From the NCBI RefSeq assembly GCF_023015865.1, contig NZ_JALKBC010000005.1:124001-188000 (forward strand): DNA of 64,000 nt. The letters run 5' to 3'. Under the pieces are notes generated by a model. The model was given only the letters and a program-made list of their open reading frames with translations, was not told the DNA's origin and ran no database searches. A program made the translations under genes and the position numbers. The stretch is from Arenibacter sp. F26102 (lineage in GTDB: Bacteria > Bacteroidota > Bacteroidia > Flavobacteriales > Flavobacteriaceae). Positions 44,201-52,692 of this stretch are shown here, one piece after another. The first letter of the stretch is position 1. Each line of letters starts with the position of its first letter.

Positions 44201-44914
44201 AAAGGGTTTTTCTTCGTAATAATCTGGCTTGTCTGCACTTTTGGGGGCAAACTGAACCACTTTTGGTCCTTTAATAAAGGCTACATTATCCTTATAGGCA
44301 GAGACGATACCCCCTGGGTGTTCTTGGGACGTTTTTTTAATGAGTTTAAACAGCGATGATGGTTTTTCCAATCCATCTATTACAAAGGTGCCGTTGAAAA
44401 TTTTATGCCTACAGTGCTCAGAATTTACCTGGCTAAATCCGAATACTTCCGAATCTGTAAGTTTGCGGCCAATTTTTTGGGAGACTTCCTGAAGGTAGGT
44501 TACTTCTTCTTCACTTAAGGCCAAGCCTTCCTGCTCATTATATTTGGCAATATCCTCTATTCCCAAAATAGGGGCGGGCATTACATCAATCTTAAAAATT
44601 TCCTGTGATAGACCATTGTATTTTTGTGAAAGCATGGGGTCAAAGCTTTTATCATCTTTGCCCACAGCCAAAAATTCCTCAATTCTTATAATTCCAGAAA
44701 CACCCATATTTTGGGTTATTTCTGTTGCATTTGTGCTCCATGGAGTAATCATGGCCGCCCTGGGACCAACAAAAAAGGCGTCGATTGACGCCACGTTTAA
44801 CCTCGGTTGGTTGCCAAACAACCACGTAAGTTTTGCACTATCTTCTTGGGATAGGTCGCTTTTGGTCTGTACCGCAAATATCTTAGTGCTAAGGTCTCCA
44901 AAGAAATGAATCAT
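41228..44914 (-). CDS. purL: Phosphoribosylformylglycinamidine synthase
   Basis: 1228-aa large single-chain PurL, fourth step of purine synthesis (FGAR to FGAM, using ATP and glutamine). The N-terminal domain and two AIRS-like halves are present (AETHNFPTTVEPFNGAATGAGG, then IHDHGAGGHLNCLSELVEETG, and VPTGKDSLSM). A C-terminal class I glutamine amidotransferase has its Cys in GICNGCQLFMELELI and a His in SNAHYP-like NWAHYP. A little shorter than the E. coli enzyme (1295 aa), as usual for the phylum. No upstream riboswitch is evident. Confidence 0.97.
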   Translation of the reverse strand: MIHFFGDLSTKIFAVQTKSDLSQEDSAKLTWLFGNQPRLNVASIDAFFVGPRAAMITPWSTNATEITQNMGVSGIIRIEEFLAVGKDDKSFDPMLSQKYNGLSQEIFKIDVMPAPILGIEDIAKYNEQEGLALSEEEVTYLQEVSQKIGRKLTDSEVFGFSQVNSEHCRHKIFNGTFVIDGLEKPSSLFKLIKKTSQEHPGGIVSAYKDNVAFIKGPKVVQFAPKSADKPDYYEEKPFESVISLKAETHNFPTTVEPFNGAATGAGGEIRDRLAGGKGSLPLAGTAVYMTAYSRLEENRPWEKGMKERNWLYQTPMDILIKASNGASDFGNKFGQPLIAGSVLTFEHDEGAESSANGQGRKLGYDKVIMQAGGIGYGKAEQALKDIPKTGDKIVILGGDNYRIGMGGAAVSSADTGEFGATIELNAIQRSNPEMQKRAANAIRGMVESDHNPIVSIHDHGAGGHLNCLSELVEETGGKIDLDKLPIGDPTLSAKETIGNESQERMGLVIGKKDVDMLHRIADRERSPMYEVGDVTGDKRFTFKSATTGESPMDLELSDMFGSSPKTVMNDSTITRKYTAPSYSLEHFHDYLDQVLQLEAVASKDWLTNKVDRCVGGKVAKQQCAGSLQLPLNNCGVMALDYKGKEGIATSIGHSPISGLIDPSAGSKNSIAEALTNIVWAPLKDGLDSVSLSANWMWPCKNPGEDARLYDAVEAISEFAVALGINVPTGKDSLSMKQRYKDAEVISPGTVIISAAGNCTDIGKVVEPVLQKNGGDIYYINLSKDSYKLGGSSFAQILNTIGDEAPTIKDADNFKTVFNTLQGLILNGKILAGHDVASGGLITTLLELCFADLDLGANLNLTSIGEADTIKLLFSENAGIVFQTKDSSVEKDLEDAGIDFYKIGSVSPAATLNIKNQGMEMGLNVNSLRDTWFKTSYLLDNRQTANNLAQERYSNYKNQPLTYTFPAHFDGKMPTKATSRPKAAILREKGSNSEREMANAMFLAGFDVKDVHMTDLISGRETLEDIQFIGAVGGFSNSDVLGSAKGWAGAFKYNEKANTALKNFFARPDTLSIGICNGCQLFMELELINPEHQEHGKMTYNDSHKHESGFTSVAIQKNNSIMLSSLEGANLGVWISHGEGKFKLPLSKGNYNIVASYGYEGYPANPNGSDFNTAMLCDTTGRHLVTMPHIERSIFQWNWAHYPAGRKDEVSPWLEAFVNARKWLEVNNG

Positions 44915-44946
44915 CTAATATGTAAATTGTATGGATTATAAAGCTG

Positions 44947-44954
44947 CAAATTTA
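44947..44954 (-). promoter_or_regulatory. Promoter -7 box for purL
   Basis: TAAATTTG on the minus strand (TAnnTTTG), 33 bp upstream of the purL ATG; expected leader about 28 nt. I see no -33 TTTG. Confidence 0.5.
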
Positions 44955-45056
44955 AGGTTTTAATGTGTAATTTTTAAGTAGAATAGTTAACAGTTTTAGA
45001 GGGCAATTGTTAATTTCTAAGCGAGGACTATTCTGAAGTGCAGAACGGCTCAAATT

Positions 45057-45923
45057 TTATTTGGGCTCTATGTGGATCAAAACGTGTCCAATATTGGGGA
45101 TTTCCGTTCTAAGCTTATCTTTGAGTTTATGGGACAGGTCATGACCTTCCTTTACTGTAATACTTCCGTTTACCATAGCATGTAAGTCAACGTGATATTT
45201 GGTCCCCGCCTTTCTTATAAAACATTTTTCAGTTCCTAAAATGCCGTCAACTTTCAAGGAAACTTGCCGAATTTCATCAATGAGGTCGTCATACAAATGT
45301 TCGTCCATTATTTCGCCAAGGGCAGGTCTAAAAATAAGATAGCCATTGTAGAAAATAAAAAAGGAGGCGGCCAATGCAGCCCAATCATCGGCAGTTTCAT
45401 AACCTTTGCCAAAAATCAATGCTATGGAAATTCCAATAAACGCCATTACCGAAGTAATGGCATCACTTCTATGATGCCAAGCATCTGCCTTTAGGGAGGA
45501 GCTATTGGTCTGGATACTTTTTTTCAATACAACCCTATATGAAATCTCCTTCCAAAGAATAATAACTCCCAAGACCAATAAGGTCCAGGATTTTGGTGTT
45601 TTGTGAGGTGTTAATATGTTCGTAATGCTTTCATAGGCTATTATGGTAGCCGAGGTAATTAAAAAACCTACCACCAAAAAAGTAATCAAGGGTTCAATTT
45701 TACCATGACCGTACGGATGGTTTTCATCTGCGGGTCTTTTTGCATATTTAAGTCCAAACAAGACCAGTAGGGAGGAAAAAATATCGGTAGTGGATTCAAT
45801 GGCATCTGCGATCAAAGCATAGGAATTGCCAAAAAATCCTGCCAGACCTTTTACTATTGCCAAAACAATATTTCCAGCTATGCTGAAGTATGTGGTTCTT
45901 ATGGCCGACTCCTCGTTGTTCAT
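45057..45923 (-). CDS. Cation diffusion facilitator family metal exporter
   Basis: 288 aa with six membrane helices and a cytosolic C-terminal domain. The metal site in helix 2 is ADAIESTTDIFSS (Asp40, Asp47), and in helix 5 DAWHHRSDAITS (His and Asp). HPYGHGKIEPL is the family loop after helix 2. The C-terminal domain (VDGILGTEKCFIRKAGTKYHVDLHAMV) is the ferredoxin-like regulatory dimer part. It probably exports zinc, iron or manganese; the Asp-rich site is FieF/MamM-like. Confidence 0.93.
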   Translation of the reverse strand: MNNEESAIRTTYFSIAGNIVLAIVKGLAGFFGNSYALIADAIESTTDIFSSLLVLFGLKYAKRPADENHPYGHGKIEPLITFLVVGFLITSATIIAYESITNILTPHKTPKSWTLLVLGVIILWKEISYRVVLKKSIQTNSSSLKADAWHHRSDAITSVMAFIGISIALIFGKGYETADDWAALAASFFIFYNGYLIFRPALGEIMDEHLYDDLIDEIRQVSLKVDGILGTEKCFIRKAGTKYHVDLHAMVNGSITVKEGHDLSHKLKDKLRTEIPNIGHVLIHIEPK

Positions 45924-46111
45924 GCTATTCGTAAACTGGATAAAAATTTAAAGGTAATAAACTTATATAGCTTTTTTGGGAGGTGAATCTATAATTGTAT
46001 TCTACAGTTTTTTGTTTTATTCCGTAGAGATTCCAAGACTTTCATTTTTCATTAGAGGAGTAAATTGTATCTTACGTATTGGAATCTTAACTAACCCATT
46101 ATTTTTTTACC

Positions 46112-47923
46112 ATGGCAAAGGAATATGTAGATATCGCAACTTTAAAATATTTGTTATACCAAGTTCATGAAGTGGAGGAACTACTTTCATCAGAACGATA
46201 CCAAGATTATGACAAAGATTCCTTGGATCTATTTATAAATTCTATCAAGGAGTTTTCCGATCGCGAATTGTTTCCCTATTTCAAAGAGATGGATGAAACT
46301 CCGGCGGTATATAAGGATGGTACCATTATGGTGCATAAGCAGGTAAATGTTATGATGAAAAAAGGTGGGGAAATGGGAATTATTGCGGGTCCCTTTGATT
46401 ATGGAGAAGGGGGGCTGCAGTTGCCTTTCGTCATCCATACGGCCTCAGCGTATATTCAGGAGGCAGCTAACAATCACCTACCAGGATATGCTGGTTTAAC
46501 CCAAGGGGCAGCAGAACTAATAGTACATTTTGCCAATGATGCCCTAAAAGAAACCTTTGTGCCTAAAATGCTATCCGGTGACTGGGGCGGGACCATGTGC
46601 CTTACCGAACCTCAAGCAGGAAGTTCCTTGTCGGATATTACTTCCAAAGCAACACCAACAGATGAAGGATATTATAAGATATCCGGACAAAAAATATTTA
46701 TTTCAGGGGGTGACCATCAATATGCAGAAAACATAGTACATCTGTTGCTGGCAAGAATTGAGGGAGCGCCTTCGGGAACCAAGGGTATATCCTTATTTGT
46801 TGTGCCTAAGCTTAGGGTTGAGGTTGATGGTAGTTTAAAGCAGAACGATGTGGTGACAGTGGCAGATTTTCAAAAAATGGGACAAAAGGGATATTCTACC
46901 ACGCATTTGGGATTCGGTGATAACGGAGATTGCCATGGTTGGTTGGTAGGAGAAGCTAATAAGGGTTTAAAATATATGTTCTTAATGATGAACAGCGCCA
47001 GGATCAGTGTGGGGCGTGGCGGTGCTGCAATTAGTATGGCAGCCTATCAAGCCTCATTGGAGTATGCCAATGAAAGGCCCCAAGGGCGAAAACTCTCCAG
47101 TGATGGAAAAAAAGATCCCAATGAAAAACCTTGCTTAATAATTGAACATCCAGATGTAAGGCGCATGCTTTTATTACAAAAATCGATTGCCGAAGGCTCT
47201 CTGAGTTTGGTTTTGTTGGCCGCCAAATATTATGATATCATACAATCAACCAAAGACCCTGAAGCTAAGGAAAAGTACGGTCTATTATTGGAAATGATAA
47301 TTCCTATTGTAAAAACCTATCCTACCGAGGCTGGTTCTGTAGCTGTAAGCAATGGGTTACAGGTATTGGGAGGATATGGTTTTTGTTCCGATTTTATTCT
47401 TCAGCAATACTATAGGGATATCCGGATATTTAGTATTTACGAAGGCACCACTGGAATTCAATCCCAGGATTTATTGGGAAGAAAAGTTCCCATGGCGAAT
47501 GGAAAGGCTTTGGAATTATTATTATCGGAAGTATTGAATACCATAACAGAGGCATTGGAGTTTGATGAATTGCGTTCCTCGGCAAAAATATTGGGGGGCA
47601 AGATCAAATTAACAAAAGAGGTTTTGGAATTTTTAACCCCTTTTGCCAAAAAAGGAAACTACGAGCGTTATTTATCCGATGCGAATTTGTTTATGGAATA
47701 TTTAAGTCACGTCGTTTTAGGATGGTTATGGCTTGATATTGCAGTACATGCGCAACGAAATCTACAGGAAGGCGGGCAAACCCATTCCAAAGCCTTCTAT
47801 GAGAGCAAGATCCATACTATGAAATTCTATTTTAAATACGAGTTGCCAAAAACGAGCAGTTTGGCGGAATCTTTGATGCATCCTGATGTGCTGACCATAA
47901 AATCCAAGAAAGAGGTCTTTTAA
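46112..47923 (+). CDS. Acyl-CoA dehydrogenase (603 aa, FadE5-like)
   Basis: Second acyl-CoA dehydrogenase of the window, not in the fad operon. Blocks: GTMCLTEPQAGSSLSDITSKA, KIFISGGDH, GWLVGEANKGLKYMFLMMNSARISVG, and the catalytic-Glu motif IFSIYEGTTGIQSQDLLGRK. The long C-terminal extension and 600-aa length place it with the large DUF1974/FadE5-like branch that acts on long or branched acyl-CoAs. Its start is ATG 46112. It is divergent from the CDF exporter and followed 99 bp later by a His-rich secreted protein. Confidence 0.93.
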   Translation: MAKEYVDIATLKYLLYQVHEVEELLSSERYQDYDKDSLDLFINSIKEFSDRELFPYFKEMDETPAVYKDGTIMVHKQVNVMMKKGGEMGIIAGPFDYGEGGLQLPFVIHTASAYIQEAANNHLPGYAGLTQGAAELIVHFANDALKETFVPKMLSGDWGGTMCLTEPQAGSSLSDITSKATPTDEGYYKISGQKIFISGGDHQYAENIVHLLLARIEGAPSGTKGISLFVVPKLRVEVDGSLKQNDVVTVADFQKMGQKGYSTTHLGFGDNGDCHGWLVGEANKGLKYMFLMMNSARISVGRGGAAISMAAYQASLEYANERPQGRKLSSDGKKDPNEKPCLIIEHPDVRRMLLLQKSIAEGSLSLVLLAAKYYDIIQSTKDPEAKEKYGLLLEMIIPIVKTYPTEAGSVAVSNGLQVLGGYGFCSDFILQQYYRDIRIFSIYEGTTGIQSQDLLGRKVPMANGKALELLLSEVLNTITEALEFDELRSSAKILGGKIKLTKEVLEFLTPFAKKGNYERYLSDANLFMEYLSHVVLGWLWLDIAVHAQRNLQEGGQTHSKAFYESKIHTMKFYFKYELPKTSSLAESLMHPDVLTIKSKKEVF

Positions 47924-48022
47924 AAACTAATTTATTGCAAATTGAAGTAGGGTAAATTAGAGGTTGATTGTTTTATATACAAACAGTGTTAAAAATCACG
48001 GTTTAAATAAAACGATCAAATT

Positions 48023-48463
48023 ATGAAAAGATTACAATTTTTAAGTTTGGCAGTCATGCTTTTCACCACTGCCGGAACTATGGCACAAGAAGTAGAATCT
48101 ACAGAACAGGAAAAGCTTTCCTATTACGAACAAAGGGCCAAGGAAGATGCCAAATTTGAGCAATCACAGGAATTGGCAGAACAAGAGGAGGAGGAATTCT
48201 GGGAATCACAAAAGGAATATGAGGGCCGATTGAAAAAAAGGGACAAAAAGGCATATAGGGCTTATATGAAAGGAAAAAGGGATGCATATGCCGAACATAG
48301 AGATCATTGCGATGCCCATTGTCATCACAGTCAGCATTATCATAGCCATGCCAGCTTCTACTATTATCATAACGATTCTTATCGCTATAATAGGTATCCT
48401 AGGAGAACTACAATTAGAACTGGTATTGGGGTCAGTGCGCCTAGTGTGAGAATAGGATTATAA
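48023..48463 (+). CDS. Secreted charged protein with His-rich cluster
   Basis: 146 aa. A Sec signal peptide (residues 1-21, cleavage after TMAQ), a strongly charged Glu/Lys/Gln helical region (25-90) that could form a coiled coil, then a cluster at about 91-117 with ten His, two Cys and several Tyr (HRDHCDAHCHHSQHYHSH), and a basic tail. The cluster suggests metal binding in the periplasm. I recognise no family. Confidence 0.8.
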   Translation: MKRLQFLSLAVMLFTTAGTMAQEVESTEQEKLSYYEQRAKEDAKFEQSQELAEQEEEEFWESQKEYEGRLKKRDKKAYRAYMKGKRDAYAEHRDHCDAHCHHSQHYHSHASFYYYHNDSYRYNRYPRRTTIRTGIGVSAPSVRIGL

Positions 48464-48475
48464 GTATTAAAATAC

Positions 48476-48517
48476 AAAAAGAGGCTGCCAATTAAAATTG
48501 ACAGCCTCTTTTTTTTG
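48476..48517. terminator. Bidirectional terminator (AAAAAGAGGCTG stem)
   Basis: AAAAAGAGGCTG-CCAATT pairs with AATTG-ACAGCCTCTTTTT; T tracts on both strands separate two convergent genes. The stem core is the same as in 6634-6678. Confidence 0.85.
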
Positions 48518-48533
48518 CGTATAGATTTAACTA

Positions 48534-49751
48534 CTAAGCTGGGTTTTTCTCCAGCAACGCCATGTAAAAACCGTCAAAACCTGTTTTACATGCATAAATA
48601 TTGTCATCCTTGATTAAATTGAAATCTTTACCAGCTTCAGAACCTAGGAATTTTTTTACTTGCTGTATATTTTCCTGTGGCAATATGGAACAGGTAGCAT
48701 ATACCAACTTACCGCCAGGTTTTACAATGCGACTATAGTCCTGAAGGATTTGTTGTTGGGTTACCATGATCTTATCTAAAAAATCTGGTTGAAGTTTCCA
48801 TTTGGCATCCGGGTTTCTTTTTAGGACCCCTAATCCGGTACATGGGGCATCTATTAGTACTCTATCTGCAGAGTCGTATAACTTTTTAATGACTTTGGTA
48901 GATTCTATTGTTCTTGTTTCCACGTTATGGGCACCATCTCGTTTGGCTCTTCGCTTTAGTTCTTTCAGTTTGTTCCCATAGATGTCCAAGGCGATCAGCT
49001 GGCCTTTATTTTCCATTAGTGCTGCTAAATGCAAGGTTTTTCCTCCAGCTCCGGCACAGGTGTCTACCACACGCTGACCAGGTTTAACGTCTAAATATGG
49101 CGCTACCAATTGGGAAGAGGCATCCTGTACCTCGAACCAGCCATTTTTAAAGGCCTCGGTTATAAATACATTTGAGCGCTCCTTTAAACGTAAGGCGTCC
49201 GGATACCCTTTTATGGACTCTGTTTCCACTCCCGCTTCGTGGAGTGCACTACTTAAATTATCCTTGGTTGTTTTTAAGGTATTTGTCCTAAGAATAACTT
49301 CTGCCTGTTCATTTAGGGCGTGTATTTCTTTGGTCCATAATGCTTCGCCCAATGATTTGGCACAAAGTTCGTCCATCCAATCCGGAACAGATTCCTTGTA
49401 TTTTCGTATTTTGGATAGTTCATCAAACTTTCCTTTGATTCTTCTTTCCGGTGTAGGTTCCAACTGTTTCCAATCAGGTAGTTTAATTCCCTTAAGAACG
49501 GCCCAAACGGCAAACATTCTAAATAGGTTTGGCCTGCTATACGGTGCTTTTACTTCAGCTATCTCGGCATATAATCGTCTCCAGCGTACCATTTCGTAAG
49601 TGGTTTCTGCTATAAATCCTCTATCCCGGGCACCCCATCGCTTGTCGTATTTTAATACTTTTTCTACTACTTTATCTGCATATTCCCCTTCGTTAAATAT
49701 ATAATTCAACGCATCAACAACCGCAAACACTAGATTTCTATGTAATCGCAT
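48534..49751 (-). CDS. RsmB/NOP-family RNA (cytosine-5) methyltransferase
   Basis: 405 aa. An N-terminal NusB-like helical region, then a SAM-dependent methyltransferase: motif I VDTCAGAGGKTLHLA, motif IV VLIDAPCTGLGVLKRNPDAKW, motif VI with the catalytic Cys in VYATCSILPQEN. It probably methylates a cytosine in 16S rRNA, but RsmB and RsmF-type members cannot be split safely by eye. A TAnnTTTG box lies 19 bp upstream. Confidence 0.92.
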   Translation of the reverse strand: MRLHRNLVFAVVDALNYIFNEGEYADKVVEKVLKYDKRWGARDRGFIAETTYEMVRWRRLYAEIAEVKAPYSRPNLFRMFAVWAVLKGIKLPDWKQLEPTPERRIKGKFDELSKIRKYKESVPDWMDELCAKSLGEALWTKEIHALNEQAEVILRTNTLKTTKDNLSSALHEAGVETESIKGYPDALRLKERSNVFITEAFKNGWFEVQDASSQLVAPYLDVKPGQRVVDTCAGAGGKTLHLAALMENKGQLIALDIYGNKLKELKRRAKRDGAHNVETRTIESTKVIKKLYDSADRVLIDAPCTGLGVLKRNPDAKWKLQPDFLDKIMVTQQQILQDYSRIVKPGGKLVYATCSILPQENIQQVKKFLGSEAGKDFNLIKDDNIYACKTGFDGFYMALLEKNPA

Positions 49752-49769
49752 TTTAAAAAATTAAGATTG

Positions 49770-49777
49770 CAAAGGTA
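49770..49777 (-). promoter_or_regulatory. Promoter -7 box for the RsmB-like gene
   Basis: TACCTTTG on the minus strand (TAnnTTTG), 19 bp upstream of the ATG at 49751; expected leader about 14 nt. Confidence 0.55.
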
Positions 49778-49807
49778 TTGTATTAGAACCTATTCCTATT
49801 ATTTTTG

Positions 49808-50854
49808 ATGAAAATTATAACCATGCGAAACTATTTGGCAATCCTTATACTCTTTATTTTATGCTCATGTTCCGAAAAGGAAGAAACGAGCAGGTTTAAC
49901 ACCGTGGAAGTGGAGACCATTTATACGGATTCATTGAGTTTTAGAGCTATACAAATTATGGACGGGGGCAATATGGCATTCGCTGCCGATAAGGGTGCTT
50001 TTGGATTGGTTGACCTTAAGACCAATAAGGTGCGGGTAAATACCCAAAAATATGATAGCATTCTACCTGAATTCCGGGCTGTAGCACAAAATGCAGCAGA
50101 TTTTTTCATGCTTTCGGTGGGTAATCCGGCCTTGTTGTACAAGACAGGGGATAGCGGAGATATGGAATTGGTTTACAAAGAAGAGGACGATAAGGTATTC
50201 TATGATGCAATGGCCTTTTGGAACAATCAGGAGGGCATTGCCATTGGGGATAGTATGAATGGGTGTCTTTCAATAATTATTAGCAGGGATGGTGGTAATA
50301 CGTGGAATAAGCTAGCTTGTTCTTCCTTGCCCAAATCGGAACCCGGAGAAGGGGCTTTTGCGGCAAGTAATACCAATATTAAATTGTTGGGCAACAAGGC
50401 ATGGATAGTTACCACAAGCGGAAATGTGTATTACTCTGAGGACAAAGGTTTTAATTGGACGGTGATAAAAACCCCAATAGAAAGTTCAGAACCAACACAA
50501 GGTATTTACTCCATTGATTTTTATGACGAAAATTTAGGGGTTGTATTTGGCGGGGACTATACCAAGCCAGAAATAGATAATGCCAATAAGGCAATTACCA
50601 GGGATGGCGGTAAAACATGGAAACTGATTGCCAATGGAAAACTACCAGACTTTAGGAGCTGTGTCCAATTTGTACCAAATTCAGAAGGTAAATCCCTCAT
50701 AGCCGTAGGATTTAATGGTGTGGCTTATTCCCCTGATGCAGGAGAGACTTGGAAACAACTTTCAGATGAGTCTTTTTACACCTTGAGATTCCTTAACGAC
50801 ACTACTGCATATGCGGCAGGGAAAAATAGAATTGCAAAACTAATATTTCATTAG
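49808..50854 (+). CDS. Lipoprotein with BNR/Asp-box beta-propeller (Ycf48-like)
   Basis: 348 aa from ATG 49808. Lipobox in FILCSCS predicts a lipoprotein. Four Asp-box repeats are visible: SRDGGNTW, SEDKGFNW, TRDGGKTW and SPDAGETW, as in sialidase/Ycf48-type propellers. There is no catalytic sialidase arginine triad that I can recognise, so it is probably a binding or assembly factor. TATTTTTG directly abuts ATG 49808 (49800-49807). If that is the promoter, translation may begin at ATG 49823 (MRNYLAILIL), which also gives a better signal peptide. Confidence 0.85.
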   Translation: MKIITMRNYLAILILFILCSCSEKEETSRFNTVEVETIYTDSLSFRAIQIMDGGNMAFAADKGAFGLVDLKTNKVRVNTQKYDSILPEFRAVAQNAADFFMLSVGNPALLYKTGDSGDMELVYKEEDDKVFYDAMAFWNNQEGIAIGDSMNGCLSIIISRDGGNTWNKLACSSLPKSEPGEGAFAASNTNIKLLGNKAWIVTTSGNVYYSEDKGFNWTVIKTPIESSEPTQGIYSIDFYDENLGVVFGGDYTKPEIDNANKAITRDGGKTWKLIANGKLPDFRSCVQFVPNSEGKSLIAVGFNGVAYSPDAGETWKQLSDESFYTLRFLNDTTAYAAGKNRIAKLIFH

Positions 50855-50913
50855 ACAACCATTGGGATGTTGTTTAGGTATTGTATTCTATAACCTTTGA
50901 AATAAGTTAGCTT

Positions 50914-51366
50914 CTACTTACTACCTCTTCTCTGTCTATATTGTTTTATTAATTGACGTTTGAAATCCTCTTCGGAACGCATCAATAGAATGGTCTTTTT
51001 TGCCGAAATGGTCTTGGATATTTTTTCGATATAAGTTTTTTCTGCCTTGTGTTTTTCTTCCTCCAACTTTTGCATACGGCTAAGAAGCTCACTGGCCTTA
51101 GCATCCGAAAGGGCATCCAATTTTTTTATTTCGTTACCTATTTCAAAGCGCTCTACTCTGAAGAACCCCTCTTTTTTGGATTGATGCTCATTATATATGG
51201 GCCAAAAACTTTGGGCTTCCTTAGGAGTAAGTTCCAGTCTTTCTGAAATGAAAGCTACTTTTAGGGATTTTATTTTTTCCCAATCCTGTTTTTCTTGGGA
51301 GCTTAGAGATAAGGTAGCCACAAGGAATAGGAGAGGGGCAAGTATTTTTATTTTTTTAATCATCAT
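50914..51366 (-). CDS. Periplasmic helical protein of an ECF sigma operon (Spy/CpxP-like)
   Basis: 150 aa (ATG 51366 or 51363). Signal peptide of about 22 residues (LLFLVATLSLSSQ), then an all-helical basic/acidic domain. It includes LKVAFISERLELTPKEAQSFWPIYNEH, which has the LTxxEA pattern of Spy/CpxP-type envelope sensors. Its start overlaps the stop of the anti-sigma gene by up to 11 bp, so translation is coupled. It likely senses or buffers envelope stress for the sigma/anti-sigma pair. Confidence 0.85.
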   Translation of the reverse strand: MMIKKIKILAPLLFLVATLSLSSQEKQDWEKIKSLKVAFISERLELTPKEAQSFWPIYNEHQSKKEGFFRVERFEIGNEIKKLDALSDAKASELLSRMQKLEEEKHKAEKTYIEKISKTISAKKTILLMRSEEDFKRQLIKQYRQRRGSK

Positions 51367-51874
51367 TGTGCAAATTTAATTCTTCAAAATCTTCAATATG
51401 GGTGTCCAGGTAATCTATAATATTATCATTATCCAGCCTATTTTCCAGGATATCGTTGAGGTCCATGTCATTTATGGGAAGTATTTCCGCCAAATCATAG
51501 GAGGAAAGTTCCAGGTCATTAAATTCAAAATATTGCTCAATCTCGGAATTGGCCAAATCCGAATATGACAGTGTTTTGTCGCTGTTGAATTGAATTACAA
51601 TGAAAAGCAGTAATACAGCTGCAACGGAGGCAACTGCATAAAAGTGTTTTTTATAGGACTTGAGGGGGATTACTTTTGTCTCCACCGATGAATTTTCCAG
51701 TTTTTGTAAAATTTTGGTGTTTAGATCATCAAAATAACCTTCAGGAACTTTAAACCCTTCATTTGGAGACATTGAGGCTTCCTCCTTGGAAATCTTGTCC
51801 ATAATATTGGCAGACAGGCTATCGAAATAGCCTTCCGGTACTTTAAAGCTGTTATTTTTATTTATTCTATTCAT
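51356..51874 (-). CDS. Single-pass membrane protein, probable anti-sigma factor
   Basis: 172 aa. The cytosolic N-terminus carries a duplicated motif, FKVPEGYFDSLSANIM (10-25) and FKVPEGYFDDLNTKIL (41-56), 31 residues apart. One membrane helix (about 77-96) follows, and then a strongly acidic periplasmic tail rich in Asp, Glu and Asn. No ZAS zinc motif or FecR domain is present. It is called an anti-sigma factor from position right after the sigma gene (33 bp) and the topology; the sequence alone does not prove it. Confidence 0.8.
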   Translation of the reverse strand: MNRINKNNSFKVPEGYFDSLSANIMDKISKEEASMSPNEGFKVPEGYFDDLNTKILQKLENSSVETKVIPLKSYKKHFYAVASVAAVLLLFIVIQFNSDKTLSYSDLANSEIEQYFEFNDLELSSYDLAEILPINDMDLNDILENRLDNDNIIDYLDTHIEDFEELNLHNDD

Positions 51875-51907
51875 TTCAATAGTTTGACCTTGAACAATAT
51901 AAAAGGT

Positions 51908-52471
51908 TTAGTTTTCTTTTAAAAAAGCTTCAATCTTTTTTGAAGCCAGATGATAGGAGGCTTTTAACCCACCTACACTGGTCTCCAATATCTCCGAAAT
52001 CTCCTCATACTTCAATTCCTGAAAATACTTCATATTAAAGACTAATTTTTGTTTTTCAGGAAGAGTTGCAATTGCCAATTGTAATTTAAGTTGAAACTCA
52101 TCACCTTCAAAATAGACATCAGCCCTTAAGTCTTCAACTGCCTTATTTACCAACTTCTCATTACTCACCTTAAGTTTTTGCGATTTGGATTTTAAAAATG
52201 TCAGAGCTTCATTAGTCGCTATCCTATACATCCAAGAATATAATTTGCTGTCCCCTTTAAAGCCATCTATATTGCGGAACACCTTTATAAAAGTATTTTG
52301 AAGCACATCATCCGTATCCTCATGGTTTAAAACAATTCTTCTGATATGCCAATACAAACTTTCCTTGTAGGTGTTCACCAGCACCTCAAAAGCCTTCGCC
52401 TGATGGTCTTTATGCTTTAATTGTATTACAAGAGTTTCTTCTGCAATCAACATTTTGGACTTAAGTTCCAT
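51908..52471 (-). CDS. ECF RNA polymerase sigma factor
   Basis: 187 aa. Region 2 (EDTDDVLQNTFIKVFRNIDGFKGDSKLYSWMYRIATNEALTFL, given in part) at about residues 50-95, and region 4 (LPEKQKLVFNMKYFQELKYEEISEIL then SVGGLKASYHLASKKI) at about 135-185. It heads an operon with a membrane anti-sigma and a periplasmic protein, an envelope-stress arrangement. It is not closely related to the sigma pair at 3288/4605. No TAnnTTTG box lies upstream, in keeping with possible autoregulation from its own promoter. Confidence 0.93.
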   Translation of the reverse strand: MELKSKMLIAEETLVIQLKHKDHQAKAFEVLVNTYKESLYWHIRRIVLNHEDTDDVLQNTFIKVFRNIDGFKGDSKLYSWMYRIATNEALTFLKSKSQKLKVSNEKLVNKAVEDLRADVYFEGDEFQLKLQLAIATLPEKQKLVFNMKYFQELKYEEISEILETSVGGLKASYHLASKKIEAFLKEN

Positions 52472-52692
52472 TGTTGGACTATAAAAATTGTAAAAGGTTT
52501 ATTTCGAGTTTTATTTTAATACCTAAGGTAAACAAGATCTCCGACTATCATAATTCTCTAATTTAATGCTATTTATAAATAAATGTCTTCATTTTTACTT
52601 ATTTTTGATGTTATTCCTTGTGAAAAGGGACTAATTAGGTACTAATTAATTCGAGTATGTAATAAGTGTTAATCCTCAAAATAATTTATTAA

